Of a stretch of 9,587 nt of DNA, positions 1-6,808 are shown one piece after another. Below the pieces are notes generated by a model, which was given only the letters and a program-made list of their open reading frames with translations, was not told the origin of the DNA and ran no database searches. How positions within the stretch are numbered: the first letter of the stretch is position 1; each line of letters opens with the position of its first letter. Source of the DNA: an uncultured Lachnospiraceae bacterium (lineage in GTDB: Bacteria; Bacillota; Clostridia; Lachnospirales; Lachnospiraceae); assembly GCA_947174985.1 (NCBI GenBank), contig CAMWLB010000102.1, positions 1-9,587 on the forward strand, read 5' to 3'. The position numbers and the translations under genes are program-made.

Positions 1-1633
1 GCTTTATGGCGTTGCGGGTCGTCGCTCTGCCGTCTAACAGCCTGTAGTTAAAATAGATATCGCCATCCACAATTTCCTCTTCAAAATGGTAATTGTCATA
101 ATAGCTTTCCAAAAGCCCCGTAAGTTCCACATCATGTGTGGCAGCAAAACACATTGCCTGTCCCGCTGTCAGGCTTAAGAGGATTTCCGTCCCCGCGGCA
201 ATTCTTTCCACGGTATTGGTTCCCCTGAGCACCTCGTCCACAAAGCACAGCACCCTTTTTCCTTTGTCAATCAAATCCAGAATACGCTTGATGGCGCGGA
301 TTTCTACCATGTAGTAGCTCTCGCCGCCGGTAATGTCGTCCCGAAGCGCCATGGAGGAGCAGATTTGGTATACGCCTCCCTCATAGGAATCTGCCAACAC
401 GGTGTGAATGGTCTGCGCAAACACGGCATTTACGGCTACCGTCTTTAAAAAGGTAGATTTGCCTGAAGCATTGGAGCCGGTCAGCAGAACGCCTCTGTCC
501 GCCCTGATAGAATTTTTAACCGGATTTTCTAGCAGGGGATGATACAGATTGACGGCACAAAGCTCCCTGCCGCCCGCAAAGTCAAGCGCCGGAACACAAA
601 AGCCGCCGCTTAGGGATTTTCTGTAAGCGCCTATGGATATCGCTGTCTCCAGACTGCCCAGCGTGTAAAACAGCTTGTCCACATCCGCAGTTCGCTCCCG
701 CACCTGCGCCAGCATGGAATTAAATTTTATCAAATCGATATGGCACGCCATCCGCAGGTAGTCCAGCAGAATATCCAGCGGATTGCCGGAGCCGGACATT
801 CTTCCCGCAGACATCAGCCAGAAAGAACCCCTCTTAAACTTGCCCAGCCTCTTTCTGTGCTCATGCAGCACCTCCGTTTCCGCGCCGATTGCCTCAAGAT
901 GCAGCTTCTCCACTTTTCCTGCCGTATCCAGCAGGCGCATAACGTAGGCAAAGCTCGTAATATATGGATCTATCTCTCCTTTTTCCTTGAAGTAGCTCAG
1001 AATATTATAAAGCATCAATACCACCAGACAGAGCACGCCGTAGGATGGGAGAAATACACAGAGCGCAATGCAGGGAAAATAGAGCAGATTCAGTATCCAG
1101 TGCTTTACATTACTCCTGTTTCCCAGCAAATCCAAATGCTCCAGATAATTATACATGGAAAATCTGCCTGTCCGCCCCAGACGGCAAAGCAGAACCTGCA
1201 GTTTTACCCTCTCCTCTGTATGGTCTGAAAAATGCTGTATCATTTCCTCCAGATGTGAAAGCGCCCCCTCCTCAAAGCAGGGCGTCCGCAGCGTATAGTA
1301 CAGAACCTCTTCACCGGCTGAGGAATAAGTATCATTTATGCTTTTGAATACATCATCCATGCTTAAATCGTCCCATGTGATATCATCAAGCTGACCCTCA
1401 GCAGGATGCTTGGAAAAATACCCCGGGATGGTGGCATACTGCTCCGGTCTGTACTCTCTTTTTTGTAATTCTCCATACTCGTTCCGCAAATGGCCAATCA
1501 GCTTTTTTCTGTCCTTATACTCGTCATACACCCCTTTTGCCAGTATCGCTGCCACCAGGGCCGCCACAACGATTCCAAAAACCAGATATTCCATTTTTTC
1601 GCTCTTTTGCAGACCGCCGATGTATAGTCTCAT
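1..1633 (-). CDS. Membrane-anchored MutS-family ATPase (C-terminus cut by window edge)
   Basis: About 544 codons are visible and the frame runs off the left edge, probably some 20 or more residues before the natural end. The C-terminal half is a MutS-type ABC ATPase domain: Walker A GSNASGKST at residues 386-394, a GESYYMVEI segment near 437-445 matching the MutS GQSTFMVEM signature, Walker B ending in D466-E467 followed by LRGTNT, and the switch histidine in THDVEL (H500). The N-terminal part lacks the mismatch-recognition domain of MutS1. Instead it has a hydrophobic segment at about 15-32 and a hydrophobic stretch at about 180-215 (one or two membrane spans), so the ATPase is probably membrane-tethered. 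It follows the amidohydrolase by 26 bases and looks like the last gene of the nucleoside-salvage operon. The start is uncertain: neither the ATG at 1633 nor the in-frame ATG at 1594 has a strong ribosome binding site. Mismatch repair should not be assumed; the substrate is unknown. Confidence 0.85.
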   Translation of the reverse strand, partial: MRLYIGGLQKSEKMEYLVFGIVVAALVAAILAKGVYDEYKDRKKLIGHLRNEYGELQKREYRPEQYATIPGYFSKHPAEGQLDDITWDDLSMDDVFKSINDTYSSAGEEVLYYTLRTPCFEEGALSHLEEMIQHFSDHTEERVKLQVLLCRLGRTGRFSMYNYLEHLDLLGNRSNVKHWILNLLYFPCIALCVFLPSYGVLCLVVLMLYNILSYFKEKGEIDPYITSFAYVMRLLDTAGKVEKLHLEAIGAETEVLHEHRKRLGKFKRGSFWLMSAGRMSGSGNPLDILLDYLRMACHIDLIKFNSMLAQVRERTADVDKLFYTLGSLETAISIGAYRKSLSGGFCVPALDFAGGRELCAVNLYHPLLENPVKNSIRADRGVLLTGSNASGKSTFLKTVAVNAVFAQTIHTVLADSYEGGVYQICSSMALRDDITGGESYYMVEIRAIKRILDLIDKGKRVLCFVDEVLRGTNTVERIAAGTEILLSLTAGQAMCFAATHDVELTGLLESYYDNYHFEEEIVDGDIYFNYRLLDGRATTRNAIK

Positions 1634-1659
1634 TTATTTTCAGCTAAATGCGCTGTACT

Positions 1660-2961
1660 CTATTTCATCAGGCGGTTTACAATCCTTTCTGTCTCTTTAT
1701 AGATGGCTGCCGGCTCCTCGCCCACATAAAAGTTTCCGTTCATATACAGGATGCGCCCGCCAATCATGGTCATTTTTACATTCTGCTTGCTGCCGCTGTA
1801 CACAATATTTTTCTCAATATTGTGAATCGGCTGCATATTAGGCTGTTTCAAATCTATCATAATGATATCTGCCAGCTTTCCCTCCGCCAGCACGTCCGCC
1901 TCCTTTAAATGCATAGCTTGCGCCCCATTGACCGTTGCCATCTTCAGCACTGACGCCGCATCCAGACATGCCGCGTCCTTATTCTTTAGCTTGGCAAGAC
2001 CCGTCACCAGAAACATTTCCCGAAACATATCCAGACAGTTATTGCTCGCCGCACCATCCGTACCGATTGCCACCGGAATAGATTTTTTCATATAATCCGC
2101 AATAGGCGCAATGCCGCTGGCAAGCTTCGTGTTGGAGCCCGGGTTCGTAATCACATACATCCCACGCTTGATAAAAACGCGCATATCGTCACTGAACATA
2201 TGGACACAATGATAACCGCCTCCGCCAAACTGGAATAACCCCAGAGAATCCAAAAACATCGGCGGCGTCATGCCATACTTTTTCTTACACTCCAGAACCT
2301 CCGCCTTCGTCTCGCTCATATGGGCATAAACCGGAGCCTGCAGCCTGTGTGCCAGAGATGCTACCTTCTTTAAAAGCTCCTTAGAGCAGGTATATTCTGC
2401 ATGAAAACCAAGCTGATAGCTAATCAGAGGCGAAGTATTGTTCCATTTGGCGTATTCTTCCGCCATCGCCCTTGCCGAAGAAGTAAAGTTATTCAGTCCG
2501 CTTGTCAGAACACAGCGCATCCCCATATCCATACAGGCCTGTGCTGTAATCGCGGGCATAAGGTACATGTCAAATATCGCCGTAATGCCGCCGGTCAAAT
2601 ATTCCAGAATAGCAAGCTTTACCAAATAACAAATGTCTTCCCCCGTAAGCTTTTTCTCCATGGGGAAAATCTTTTCCGTAAGCCACTTCTGAAGAGGCAG
2701 GTCGTCGGCATAGGAGCGGAATGCTGTCATACCGGAATGTGTGTGCGCATTTTTAAAGCCCGGCATGAGAAGATTTCTTTCACAATCCACTTCTTTATCC
2801 CAGTGAATGTATAAGTTCTGTTTCTCCTCCTCAAAGCTTTTCAGCACCTTTTCTTCCCCGACATAGACAATTTTTTCATTTTTAATCCAGATTTCTCCTT
2901 CAAAAATGGGTCTGTCCGGCTCCATAGTCAGGATTCGCGCATTGTATAGTCTGATATTCAT
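1660..2961 (-). CDS. mtaD: MtaD-like amidohydrolase (5-methylthioadenosine/S-adenosylhomocysteine deaminase family)
   Basis: This 433-residue protein belongs to the metal-dependent amidohydrolase superfamily, in the branch that deaminates 5'-methylthioadenosine, S-adenosylhomocysteine or adenosine to the inosine-type product. Visible motifs in order are the metal-binding NAHTH (H73, H75), GFHAEYTC (H187, E189), HMSET (H214, E217), HCVHM (H251, H254), NPGSNTKLASGIAPI (273-287) and GTDGAASNN with the catalytic-type aspartate D302. The small beta-sandwich halves lie at residues 1-65 and about 360-410, as is normal for the family, and the length is typical. The start ATG overlaps the stop of the cytidine deaminase gene as ATGA, which indicates translational coupling. 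In this operon its product (inosine or an analogue) would be the substrate for the purine nucleoside phosphorylase encoded two genes upstream. Exact substrate preference (MTA, SAH, adenosine, or a related amine such as guanine) cannot be settled from motifs; the symbol reflects the family. Confidence 0.9.
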   Translation of the reverse strand: MNIRLYNARILTMEPDRPIFEGEIWIKNEKIVYVGEEKVLKSFEEEKQNLYIHWDKEVDCERNLLMPGFKNAHTHSGMTAFRSYADDLPLQKWLTEKIFPMEKKLTGEDICYLVKLAILEYLTGGITAIFDMYLMPAITAQACMDMGMRCVLTSGLNNFTSSARAMAEEYAKWNNTSPLISYQLGFHAEYTCSKELLKKVASLAHRLQAPVYAHMSETKAEVLECKKKYGMTPPMFLDSLGLFQFGGGGYHCVHMFSDDMRVFIKRGMYVITNPGSNTKLASGIAPIADYMKKSIPVAIGTDGAASNNCLDMFREMFLVTGLAKLKNKDAACLDAASVLKMATVNGAQAMHLKEADVLAEGKLADIIMIDLKQPNMQPIHNIEKNIVYSGSKQNVKMTMIGGRILYMNGNFYVGEEPAAIYKETERIVNRLMK

Positions 2962-3377
2962 AAAAGATTTTCACCCCCAAATCCATAGGGAAGCAGCTCT
3001 TTCAGGGTATATTCCCTGTAATCGTCTTCCGACTTTGCCACAAGTATGATTAAATCCTCTCCGCCAAATTCCCGCATAACCTGCCTGCAGATACCGCAGG
3101 GATGCGCATAATCCACAGGCTCTTCTCCCTTTTTGCCCCCCGCTATGGCAATTGCCATACATTTTCTTTCACCCTCGCTGACAGCTTTAAAAATGGCTGT
3201 CCGCTCCGCGCAGTTTGTCGCGCCGTAGGAAGCATTCTCCACATTGCAGCCTGTGTATATCCGATTACTTTCCATTAGGACAGCCGCACCGACCGCATAG
3301 CCGGAATAGGGAATATACGCCCTCTCTCTTGCCGCTAACGCCGCTTTTATCAGTTCTTTTTTCCCTTCCTCCTTCAT
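2958..3377 (-). CDS. cdd: Cytidine deaminase
   Basis: Zinc-dependent hydrolytic deaminase converting cytidine and deoxycytidine to uridine and deoxyuridine in pyrimidine salvage. The 139-residue protein shows the full family signature: NVENAS (45-50) for ribose binding, the CAE motif with zinc ligand C56 and catalytic E58, and PCGICRQ with zinc ligands C94 and C97. This is the small homotetrameric Cdd type with three cysteine ligands. I chose the ATG at 3377 because GGAGG lies just upstream at good spacing. The in-frame ATG at 3410 would add 11 unusual residues and has no ribosome binding site. The gene begins 40 bases after the pnp stop, and its TGA overlaps the next gene's ATG by four bases, so it sits inside the salvage operon. 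Confidence 0.96.
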   Translation of the reverse strand: MKEEGKKELIKAALAARERAYIPYSGYAVGAAVLMESNRIYTGCNVENASYGATNCAERTAIFKAVSEGERKCMAIAIAGGKKGEEPVDYAHPCGICRQVMREFGGEDLIILVAKSEDDYREYTLKELLPYGFGGENLL

Positions 3378-3417
3378 ACGCCTTCCTCCGTTTGCGTGAT
3401 TCCCTTTCATCAGCGCA

Positions 3418-4239
3418 TTAAAAATGCCTGATACTTTCTTTCAACAGTTTGGTAAAACGAAGCGCCGCTCCTGCCGCTGCCTCCTGCACCTCCTCATGCG
3501 TCAGCGGATTTGCCGTCATGCCCGCCGCCAGATTGCACACACAGGAAACACCGCACACCCGCATACCCATGTGCCTTGCGGCAATCGCTTCCACCGCCGT
3601 ACTCATGCCAACCGCGTCAGCTCCCAGTGTGCGCACCATGCGAACCTCGGCCGCCGACTCAAAGGAAGGACCCGTAAGCTGAATGTAAACGCCTTCCCGC
3701 AGAGTTGTGCCGGTTTCTTCGGCCGCCTTCTTTATCCGTTCCCGCAATTCTCTATCATAGATAACCGTCATATCCGGGAAACGGGTTCCAAGTTCTTCTA
3801 TATTCGGTCCGATTAACGGATTGGTCACAAAACATGCAATCTGATCCGTAATCAGCATAAGGTCTCCCGCTTCAAAATCAGGATTTACGCCGCCCGAAGC
3901 ATTGGTCAAAAACAATATTTCCGCCCCCAAAAGCTTCATCAGCCGCACAGGCAGTACCACATCCGTAATATCATACCCCTCATAATAGTGGATTCTTCCC
4001 TTCATACATACGATGGGCACCTCGTCCAGATAGCCAAAGATGAACTTTCCGGCATGTCCGGGCACCGTCGATACCGGAAAGCCTTCAATCTCATGATAGG
4101 GAAGCTCCGCCACTACCTTTATGTTGTCCGCAAAATCTCCCAATCCGGAACCGAGTATCAGCGCGACTCTCGGCACAAAATCCACTTTCTCCCTGACGCA
4201 CTGAAAGCATTTCTGCAATTTCTCATATACCTTGTCCAT
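3418..4239 (-). CDS. punA: Purine nucleoside phosphorylase, trimeric (PNP/PunA) type
   Basis: Reversible phosphorolysis of inosine, guanosine and their deoxy forms to the free base plus (deoxy)ribose-1-phosphate, in the cytoplasm. The 273-residue product matches the low-molecular-mass trimeric family. It shows the phosphate loop LGSGLG (29-34), GRIHYYEGY with H84, TNASGGVN (112-119), the base-binding YIQLTGPSFE ending at E194, VGMSTAVE (210-217) and CNLAAG with N236. The Glu/Asn pair is the one that selects 6-oxopurines, so hypoxanthine and guanine nucleosides are the expected substrates rather than adenosine. The start at 4239 is chosen because GGGGG stands six bases upstream and the length then fits the family. 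An upstream in-frame ATG at 4326 has no ribosome binding site and lies inside the folded leader. This is the first gene of the operon; its own promoter and a roughly 180-base leader precede it. Confidence 0.95.
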   Translation of the reverse strand: MDKVYEKLQKCFQCVREKVDFVPRVALILGSGLGDFADNIKVVAELPYHEIEGFPVSTVPGHAGKFIFGYLDEVPIVCMKGRIHYYEGYDITDVVLPVRLMKLLGAEILFLTNASGGVNPDFEAGDLMLITDQIACFVTNPLIGPNIEELGTRFPDMTVIYDRELRERIKKAAEETGTTLREGVYIQLTGPSFESAAEVRMVRTLGADAVGMSTAVEAIAARHMGMRVCGVSCVCNLAAGMTANPLTHEEVQEAAAGAALRFTKLLKESIRHF

Positions 4240-4254
4240 CTTAACCCCCGTTTC

Positions 4255-4308
4255 TGCGCACGTTTTTGGCACAAAACCATCCGTCTGCAAATTTGTGCCA
4301 AGTGCGCA
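4255..4308 (-). promoter_or_regulatory. Long hairpin just upstream of the pnp ribosome binding site
   Basis: On the minus strand TGCGCAC TTGGCACAAA pairs with TTTGTGCCAA (AAAC) GTGCGCA. That gives a 10-bp stem (4292-4301 with 4266-4275) closed by a 16-base loop, then a 4-base one-sided bulge (4262-4265), then a 7-bp stem (4302-4308 with 4255-4261). All 17 pairs are perfect. The hairpin ends only a few bases before the GGGGG ribosome binding site of pnp (4245-4249). There is no T-tract after it, so it is not an ordinary intrinsic terminator. It is more likely a leader structure affecting translation or mRNA stability, or possibly a DNA operator. Confidence 0.6.
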
Positions 4309-4311
4309 CAG

Positions 4312-4396
4312 ATACAAATCCCGCATGTGTGAAAAGGCGAAGAAGCATTTATCCGGCTAAGCCCGAAATCTGCTCCTCCGCCCACCTGATTTGTAT
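4312..4396 (-). ncRNA. Candidate structured leader RNA (possible riboswitch-like domain) of the pnp operon
   Basis: An 85-base leader segment can fold into one closed domain on the minus strand. The outer stem is ATACAAATC (4396-4388) with GATTTGTAT (4320-4312), nine perfect pairs. Inside it, 4382-4371 pairs with 4347-4336 over twelve consecutive pairs, two of them G-U on the transcribed strand. The apical part 4367-4352 adds a five-pair stem with a six-base loop, after a small internal loop. The 15 unpaired bases on the 3' side (4335-4321) could be a ligand-binding or pairing region. The second hairpin starts only three bases further on, an arrangement typical of aptamer plus expression platform. 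I do not recognise the purine-riboswitch core here and cannot assign a known class. Stem positions are seen directly; a regulatory role is inferred. Confidence 0.45.
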
Positions 4397-4424
4397 AATC
4401 TGTAGTTTCTGTTTTCGTACTGTA

Positions 4425-4447
4425 ATTATACCACAATATTGCTTGTG
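4425..4447 (-). promoter_or_regulatory. Probable promoter of the nucleoside-salvage operon (extended -10)
   Basis: The minus strand reads TGGTATAAT, a perfect -10 hexamer (4430-4425) with the extended TGn motif. No good -35 hexamer is present at 16-18 bases, which suits an extended -10 promoter. Immediately upstream, CACAA (4447-4443) and TTGTG (4436-4432) form a small inverted repeat within the spacer that might be a repressor site. Transcription would start near 4418 and give a leader of roughly 180 bases before pnp. Confidence 0.55.
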
Positions 4448-4483
4448 CGGCTAGGGTTCATAAAACTTTAATACTTGATTTCA

Positions 4484-5983
4484 TCAAATAATGATGCATA
4501 CCATGCCGCCATTCATGTCATTGACAATTTTCTGCATGGTTTCCTGCAGCTTGACCTGACTCTCATCTCCAATCATGGCGATTTTTCCGGTGATGCCATC
4601 CCCCACAAGCTGTTCCACAGTCTTTCCGAAAATATTGGTTTCCCAAATACCGTTCTCATTGTCCTCTGCTTCTGCAATATAACGGATTAAATCCTGCGCC
4701 TGCTCCTCCGTTCCAACAATAGGGGCAATTTCCGTTTCAATATTGGCGCGAATCATATGTATGGAAGGACTTTCCGCCTTGATTTTTACCCCGAATTTAT
4801 TGCCATGGCGGATAAGCTCCGGTTTTGCCAGACTAATTTCACTGCGTTCCGGCGTCACCACGCCATATCCCTTATATCGGACTGCCTGCACCGCGTTCAG
4901 CACCTTTGCGTACTCCTTCTTCATGGAAGAAAGCTCTTTTAACTTGGATATCAACTGGTATTCGCCGCTGATTTCATCCCCTATCAGTTCGCTCAGCATC
5001 TCATAGTAATATGCGTTGTCTACCTCCATCTGCAGTTTTACGCTTCCGTCTGCCAGATTGACGCCATCCAGCTTACAGCGCCTTATGTACTCGCTGTCCA
5101 TGGGAAGCTGTCCGTCAGACTGCTTTTCCCGCAAATCCTTGACCACGTTGATATCCTTCATCACGCCTCTGACGCAGGACACCATATCCACCTTCATGCG
5201 GTTATCCGAGGGCAGCATCTCCACCCATTTCGGCATATAAAATTCCATGCGCGATATGGGAAATTCATAGAGCACCTGCTCCATAATGGCATGAATGTCT
5301 TCTTTTTTCAACTGTTCACAGTTGACAGGCATAACGGCCACCTGATATTTCTCCCCGATTTCCGCCGCAAGCTGTTTGGTCTCCTCTGCCAAGGGTCTCT
5401 CGGAATTGAGCAGCACCAAAAAAGGCTTGCGCAACTTCTTCAGCGCTGTTATGGTCTTACCCTCCGCCTCCAGATAGCTGCTTCTGGGAAGTTCTCCAAA
5501 GCTGCCGTCCGTCGTCACCACAAAGCCTATGGTGGAATGGTCGTTGATAACCTTATCCGTGCCGATTCCCGCCGCCTGGGTAAACGGAATCTCATGCTCC
5601 GACCATGGCGTTTTCACCATACGCTCCACATCTTCCTCCATGTGTCCGGCAGCGCCTTCCACCATATAACCCACGCAGTCTATCAGCCGTACCTTTGCCT
5701 CCACATCTCCGCCTAAAAGTACCTTTGCCGCTTCCTTGGGTATAAATTTCGGCTCCGTCGTCGTTATGGTTTTTCCACCCGCGCTCTGCGGCATTTCATC
5801 ACGCGCCCGCTCCTTTTCATGTTCATCCTCCATGAACGGCAATACCATTACATCCATAAAACGCTTGATAAAGGTGGACTTGCCGGTTCTCACGGGACCG
5901 ACTACTCCTATGTATATCTCGCCTCCTGTCCGATGCTTGATATCGCTGTACAGGTCATAGGTATTTATTGCAAAATTTTCCAT
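4484..5983 (-). CDS. spoIVA: Stage IV sporulation protein A, spore coat/cortex morphogenetic ATPase
   Basis: SpoIVA is the cytoskeletal-like ATPase that polymerises on the forespore outer membrane in the mother cell, with SpoVM as its anchor. It forms the basement layer for coat assembly and is needed for cortex formation. The 499-residue protein is close to the roughly 492 residues of the Bacillus subtilis protein. It has an N-terminal TRAFAC-type GTPase-fold domain with Walker A GPVRTGKST (29-37), a KTITTTEPKFIP segment (71-82) containing the sensor threonines, and RLIDCVGYMV with D102 as the Walker B position. The conserved extreme C-terminus ends in GMVCIII, the region linked to SpoVM and membrane localisation. 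AGGAGG stands seven T bases before the ATG, but it is also the 3' arm of a hairpin (see the 5984-6026 entry). The gene appears monocistronic, with a candidate sigma-E promoter upstream and a separate promoter for the next operon downstream. Confidence 0.98.
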   Translation of the reverse strand: MENFAINTYDLYSDIKHRTGGEIYIGVVGPVRTGKSTFIKRFMDVMVLPFMEDEHEKERARDEMPQSAGGKTITTTEPKFIPKEAAKVLLGGDVEAKVRLIDCVGYMVEGAAGHMEEDVERMVKTPWSEHEIPFTQAAGIGTDKVINDHSTIGFVVTTDGSFGELPRSSYLEAEGKTITALKKLRKPFLVLLNSERPLAEETKQLAAEIGEKYQVAVMPVNCEQLKKEDIHAIMEQVLYEFPISRMEFYMPKWVEMLPSDNRMKVDMVSCVRGVMKDINVVKDLREKQSDGQLPMDSEYIRRCKLDGVNLADGSVKLQMEVDNAYYYEMLSELIGDEISGEYQLISKLKELSSMKKEYAKVLNAVQAVRYKGYGVVTPERSEISLAKPELIRHGNKFGVKIKAESPSIHMIRANIETEIAPIVGTEEQAQDLIRYIAEAEDNENGIWETNIFGKTVEQLVGDGITGKIAMIGDESQVKLQETMQKIVNDMNGGMVCIII

Positions 5984-6026
5984 AAAAAAACCTCCTGCAT
6001 ATACTGTTATATGTATATGTAGGAGG
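5984..6026 (-). terminator. Hairpin plus T7 tract that overlaps the spoIVA ribosome binding site
   Basis: On the minus strand 6026-6013 (CCTCCTACATATAC) faces 6004-5991 (GTATATGCAGGAGG) around an eight-base loop. Thirteen of fourteen positions pair, with one A-C mismatch, and seven T residues follow directly (5990-5984). This has the form of an intrinsic terminator for the membrane-protein gene that ends at 6069. The 3' arm contains the AGGAGG of spoIVA, and the T-tract is exactly the spacer before its ATG, so the same bases also could sequester the ribosome binding site. Confidence 0.65.
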
Positions 6027-6031
6027 CTTTC

Positions 6032-6059
6032 AATGTATCCCTTTTATGTATAAAAATAT
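6032..6059 (-). promoter_or_regulatory. Candidate sigma-E promoter for spoIVA
   Basis: The minus strand has ATATT (6059-6055), a 15-base spacer, then GATACATT (6039-6032). This resembles the mother-cell sigma-E pattern, an ATATT-like -35 and CATACAnT -10, with one base off in the -10. In B. subtilis spoIVA is under sigma-E control, which supports the reading. The predicted start falls around 6028-6026, right at the first base of the hairpin described at 5984-6026. Confidence 0.45.
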
Positions 6060-6068
6060 CTTTCGCAA

Positions 6069-6665
6069 TTACTGCATGGCGCCTGTATTGCCCTGCGCCA
6101 CAGCATATGCCTTCTTCAGTGCCTCTATCATCATGTCAGCCTTGGAAAGAGCCTCCAATACATAATTGCTCTTCATGTTCCAAATCTTGTTGGAGGTAAA
6201 GGTATTAACTCTTATCTTTGTGTCGTCCACGATAAATAAAAAGCTTACCCTGCTGGTGCCGCCCATAGGGGTCTTGCCGTCATCCACCCACATTTTGCTG
6301 ACTCTGTTTGCCGGAACCACAAAGCACTGTGACGGATTCCACTTGAAAACTATGGCAATATTGCCGTGCACCATGTCCACTGCTACCGTACAGCCGTCCG
6401 CATTAAAAGTATGGTTACGGACAAAGCCTTTTCCATCCAGTTCTTTTAACTCTGCGTCGCGCTTTTTCTCATACATCTTGCCGATTCCTATCGACCACCA
6501 GATGATCGAGCCAAAGAACACTACCATAATGATAATGGACGCTACTCCCGAATTGGGTATCAAAATTACCCCCAGCGCACTGACAAGCACAATCGCCATA
6601 ATCGGAATAAAAATGTTACCAAGCAGATACAGCGGATTCACTTTCTTAATTTTCTGCGTTTCCAT
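6069..6665 (-). CDS. Small two-TM membrane protein of unknown function
   Basis: I do not recognise a named family for this 198-residue protein. The N-terminus is short and basic, followed by two hydrophobic segments at about residues 14-36 and 42-62 separated by a short PNSG turn, which suggests a helical hairpin with both ends in the cytoplasm. A charged linker (KMYEKKRDAELKELDGKG) then leads into a soluble domain of about 120 residues. Its alternating hydrophobic strands (for example VAVDMVHGNIAIVFKW and RVSFLFIVDDTKIRVNTF) and final helix resemble a PH-like fold seen in bacterial membrane proteins, but that is only inference. AAAGGAGG lies four bases before the ATG. A good vegetative promoter stands about 60 bases upstream and a terminator-like hairpin downstream, so it is probably transcribed alone. 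Its position before spoIVA does not prove a sporulation role. Confidence 0.8.
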   Translation of the reverse strand: METQKIKKVNPLYLLGNIFIPIMAIVLVSALGVILIPNSGVASIIIMVVFFGSIIWWSIGIGKMYEKKRDAELKELDGKGFVRNHTFNADGCTVAVDMVHGNIAIVFKWNPSQCFVVPANRVSKMWVDDGKTPMGGTSRVSFLFIVDDTKIRVNTFTSNKIWNMKSNYVLEALSKADMMIEALKKAYAVAQGNTGAMQ

Positions 6666-6679
6666 ACATCCTCCTTTTA

Positions 6680-6703
6680 TAAGCCGTCACGGCTTACTTT
6701 TTT
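6680..6703 (+). terminator. Perfect palindrome followed by T6 (terminator-like on the plus strand)
   Basis: TAAGCCGT at 6680-6687 and ACGGCTTA at 6689-6696 form a perfect palindrome around one base, giving a seven-pair stem with a three-base loop, followed on the plus strand by C and six T (6698-6703). The shape is that of an intrinsic terminator for plus-strand transcription, yet no plus-strand gene is upstream. It could block antisense transcripts leaving the membrane-protein gene. In the minus direction the same palindrome lies in the 5' leader just before the ribosome binding site of that gene. Confidence 0.45.
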
Positions 6704-6722
6704 CGTAAAATTTTCCTCAATT

Positions 6723-6751
6723 AGTATAGCATATCATCCTATGCTTTTCAA
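6723..6751 (-). promoter_or_regulatory. Sigma-A type promoter of the two-TM membrane protein gene
   Basis: The minus strand reads TTGAAA (6751-6746), a 17-base spacer, then TATACT (6728-6723), with TG one base before the -10. This is close to the housekeeping consensus at the ideal spacing. Transcription should begin near 6716, about 50 bases before the start codon. The promoter sits just outside the palindromic element that fills the space up to tyrS. Confidence 0.75.
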
Positions 6752-6808
6752 TATCTCCTCTGCTGAATTCGGTCTAGGAAAAGGGGATTTGGTTTTGCGG
6801 CGGGGGAC

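Noticed and set aside
740..1841. Several plus-strand open frames opposite the MutS-like gene
   Set aside because: Shadows of the minus-strand coding sequence, which has clear family motifs throughout.
2958..3410. Longer 150-residue form of cytidine deaminase
   Set aside because: No ribosome binding site before 3410, while GGAGG precedes the ATG at 3377.
3418..4326. Longer 302-residue form of purine nucleoside phosphorylase
   Set aside because: The extra 29 residues fall inside the folded leader, lack a ribosome binding site and exceed the usual family length; GGGGG before the ATG at 4239 decides the start.
4240..4420. Known purine riboswitch in the pnp leader
   Set aside because: I could not match its conserved three-way-junction core sequence, so only an unclassified structured leader is reported.
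4158..4436. Minus-strand 92-codon open frame over the pnp leader
   Set aside because: It begins at the promoter -10 and overlaps the true pnp start in another frame; no ribosome binding site.
4475..4487. TTGAT/ATCAA hairpin at the spoIVA stop as a terminator
   Set aside because: Only five A/T-rich pairs and no T-tract; too weak to call.
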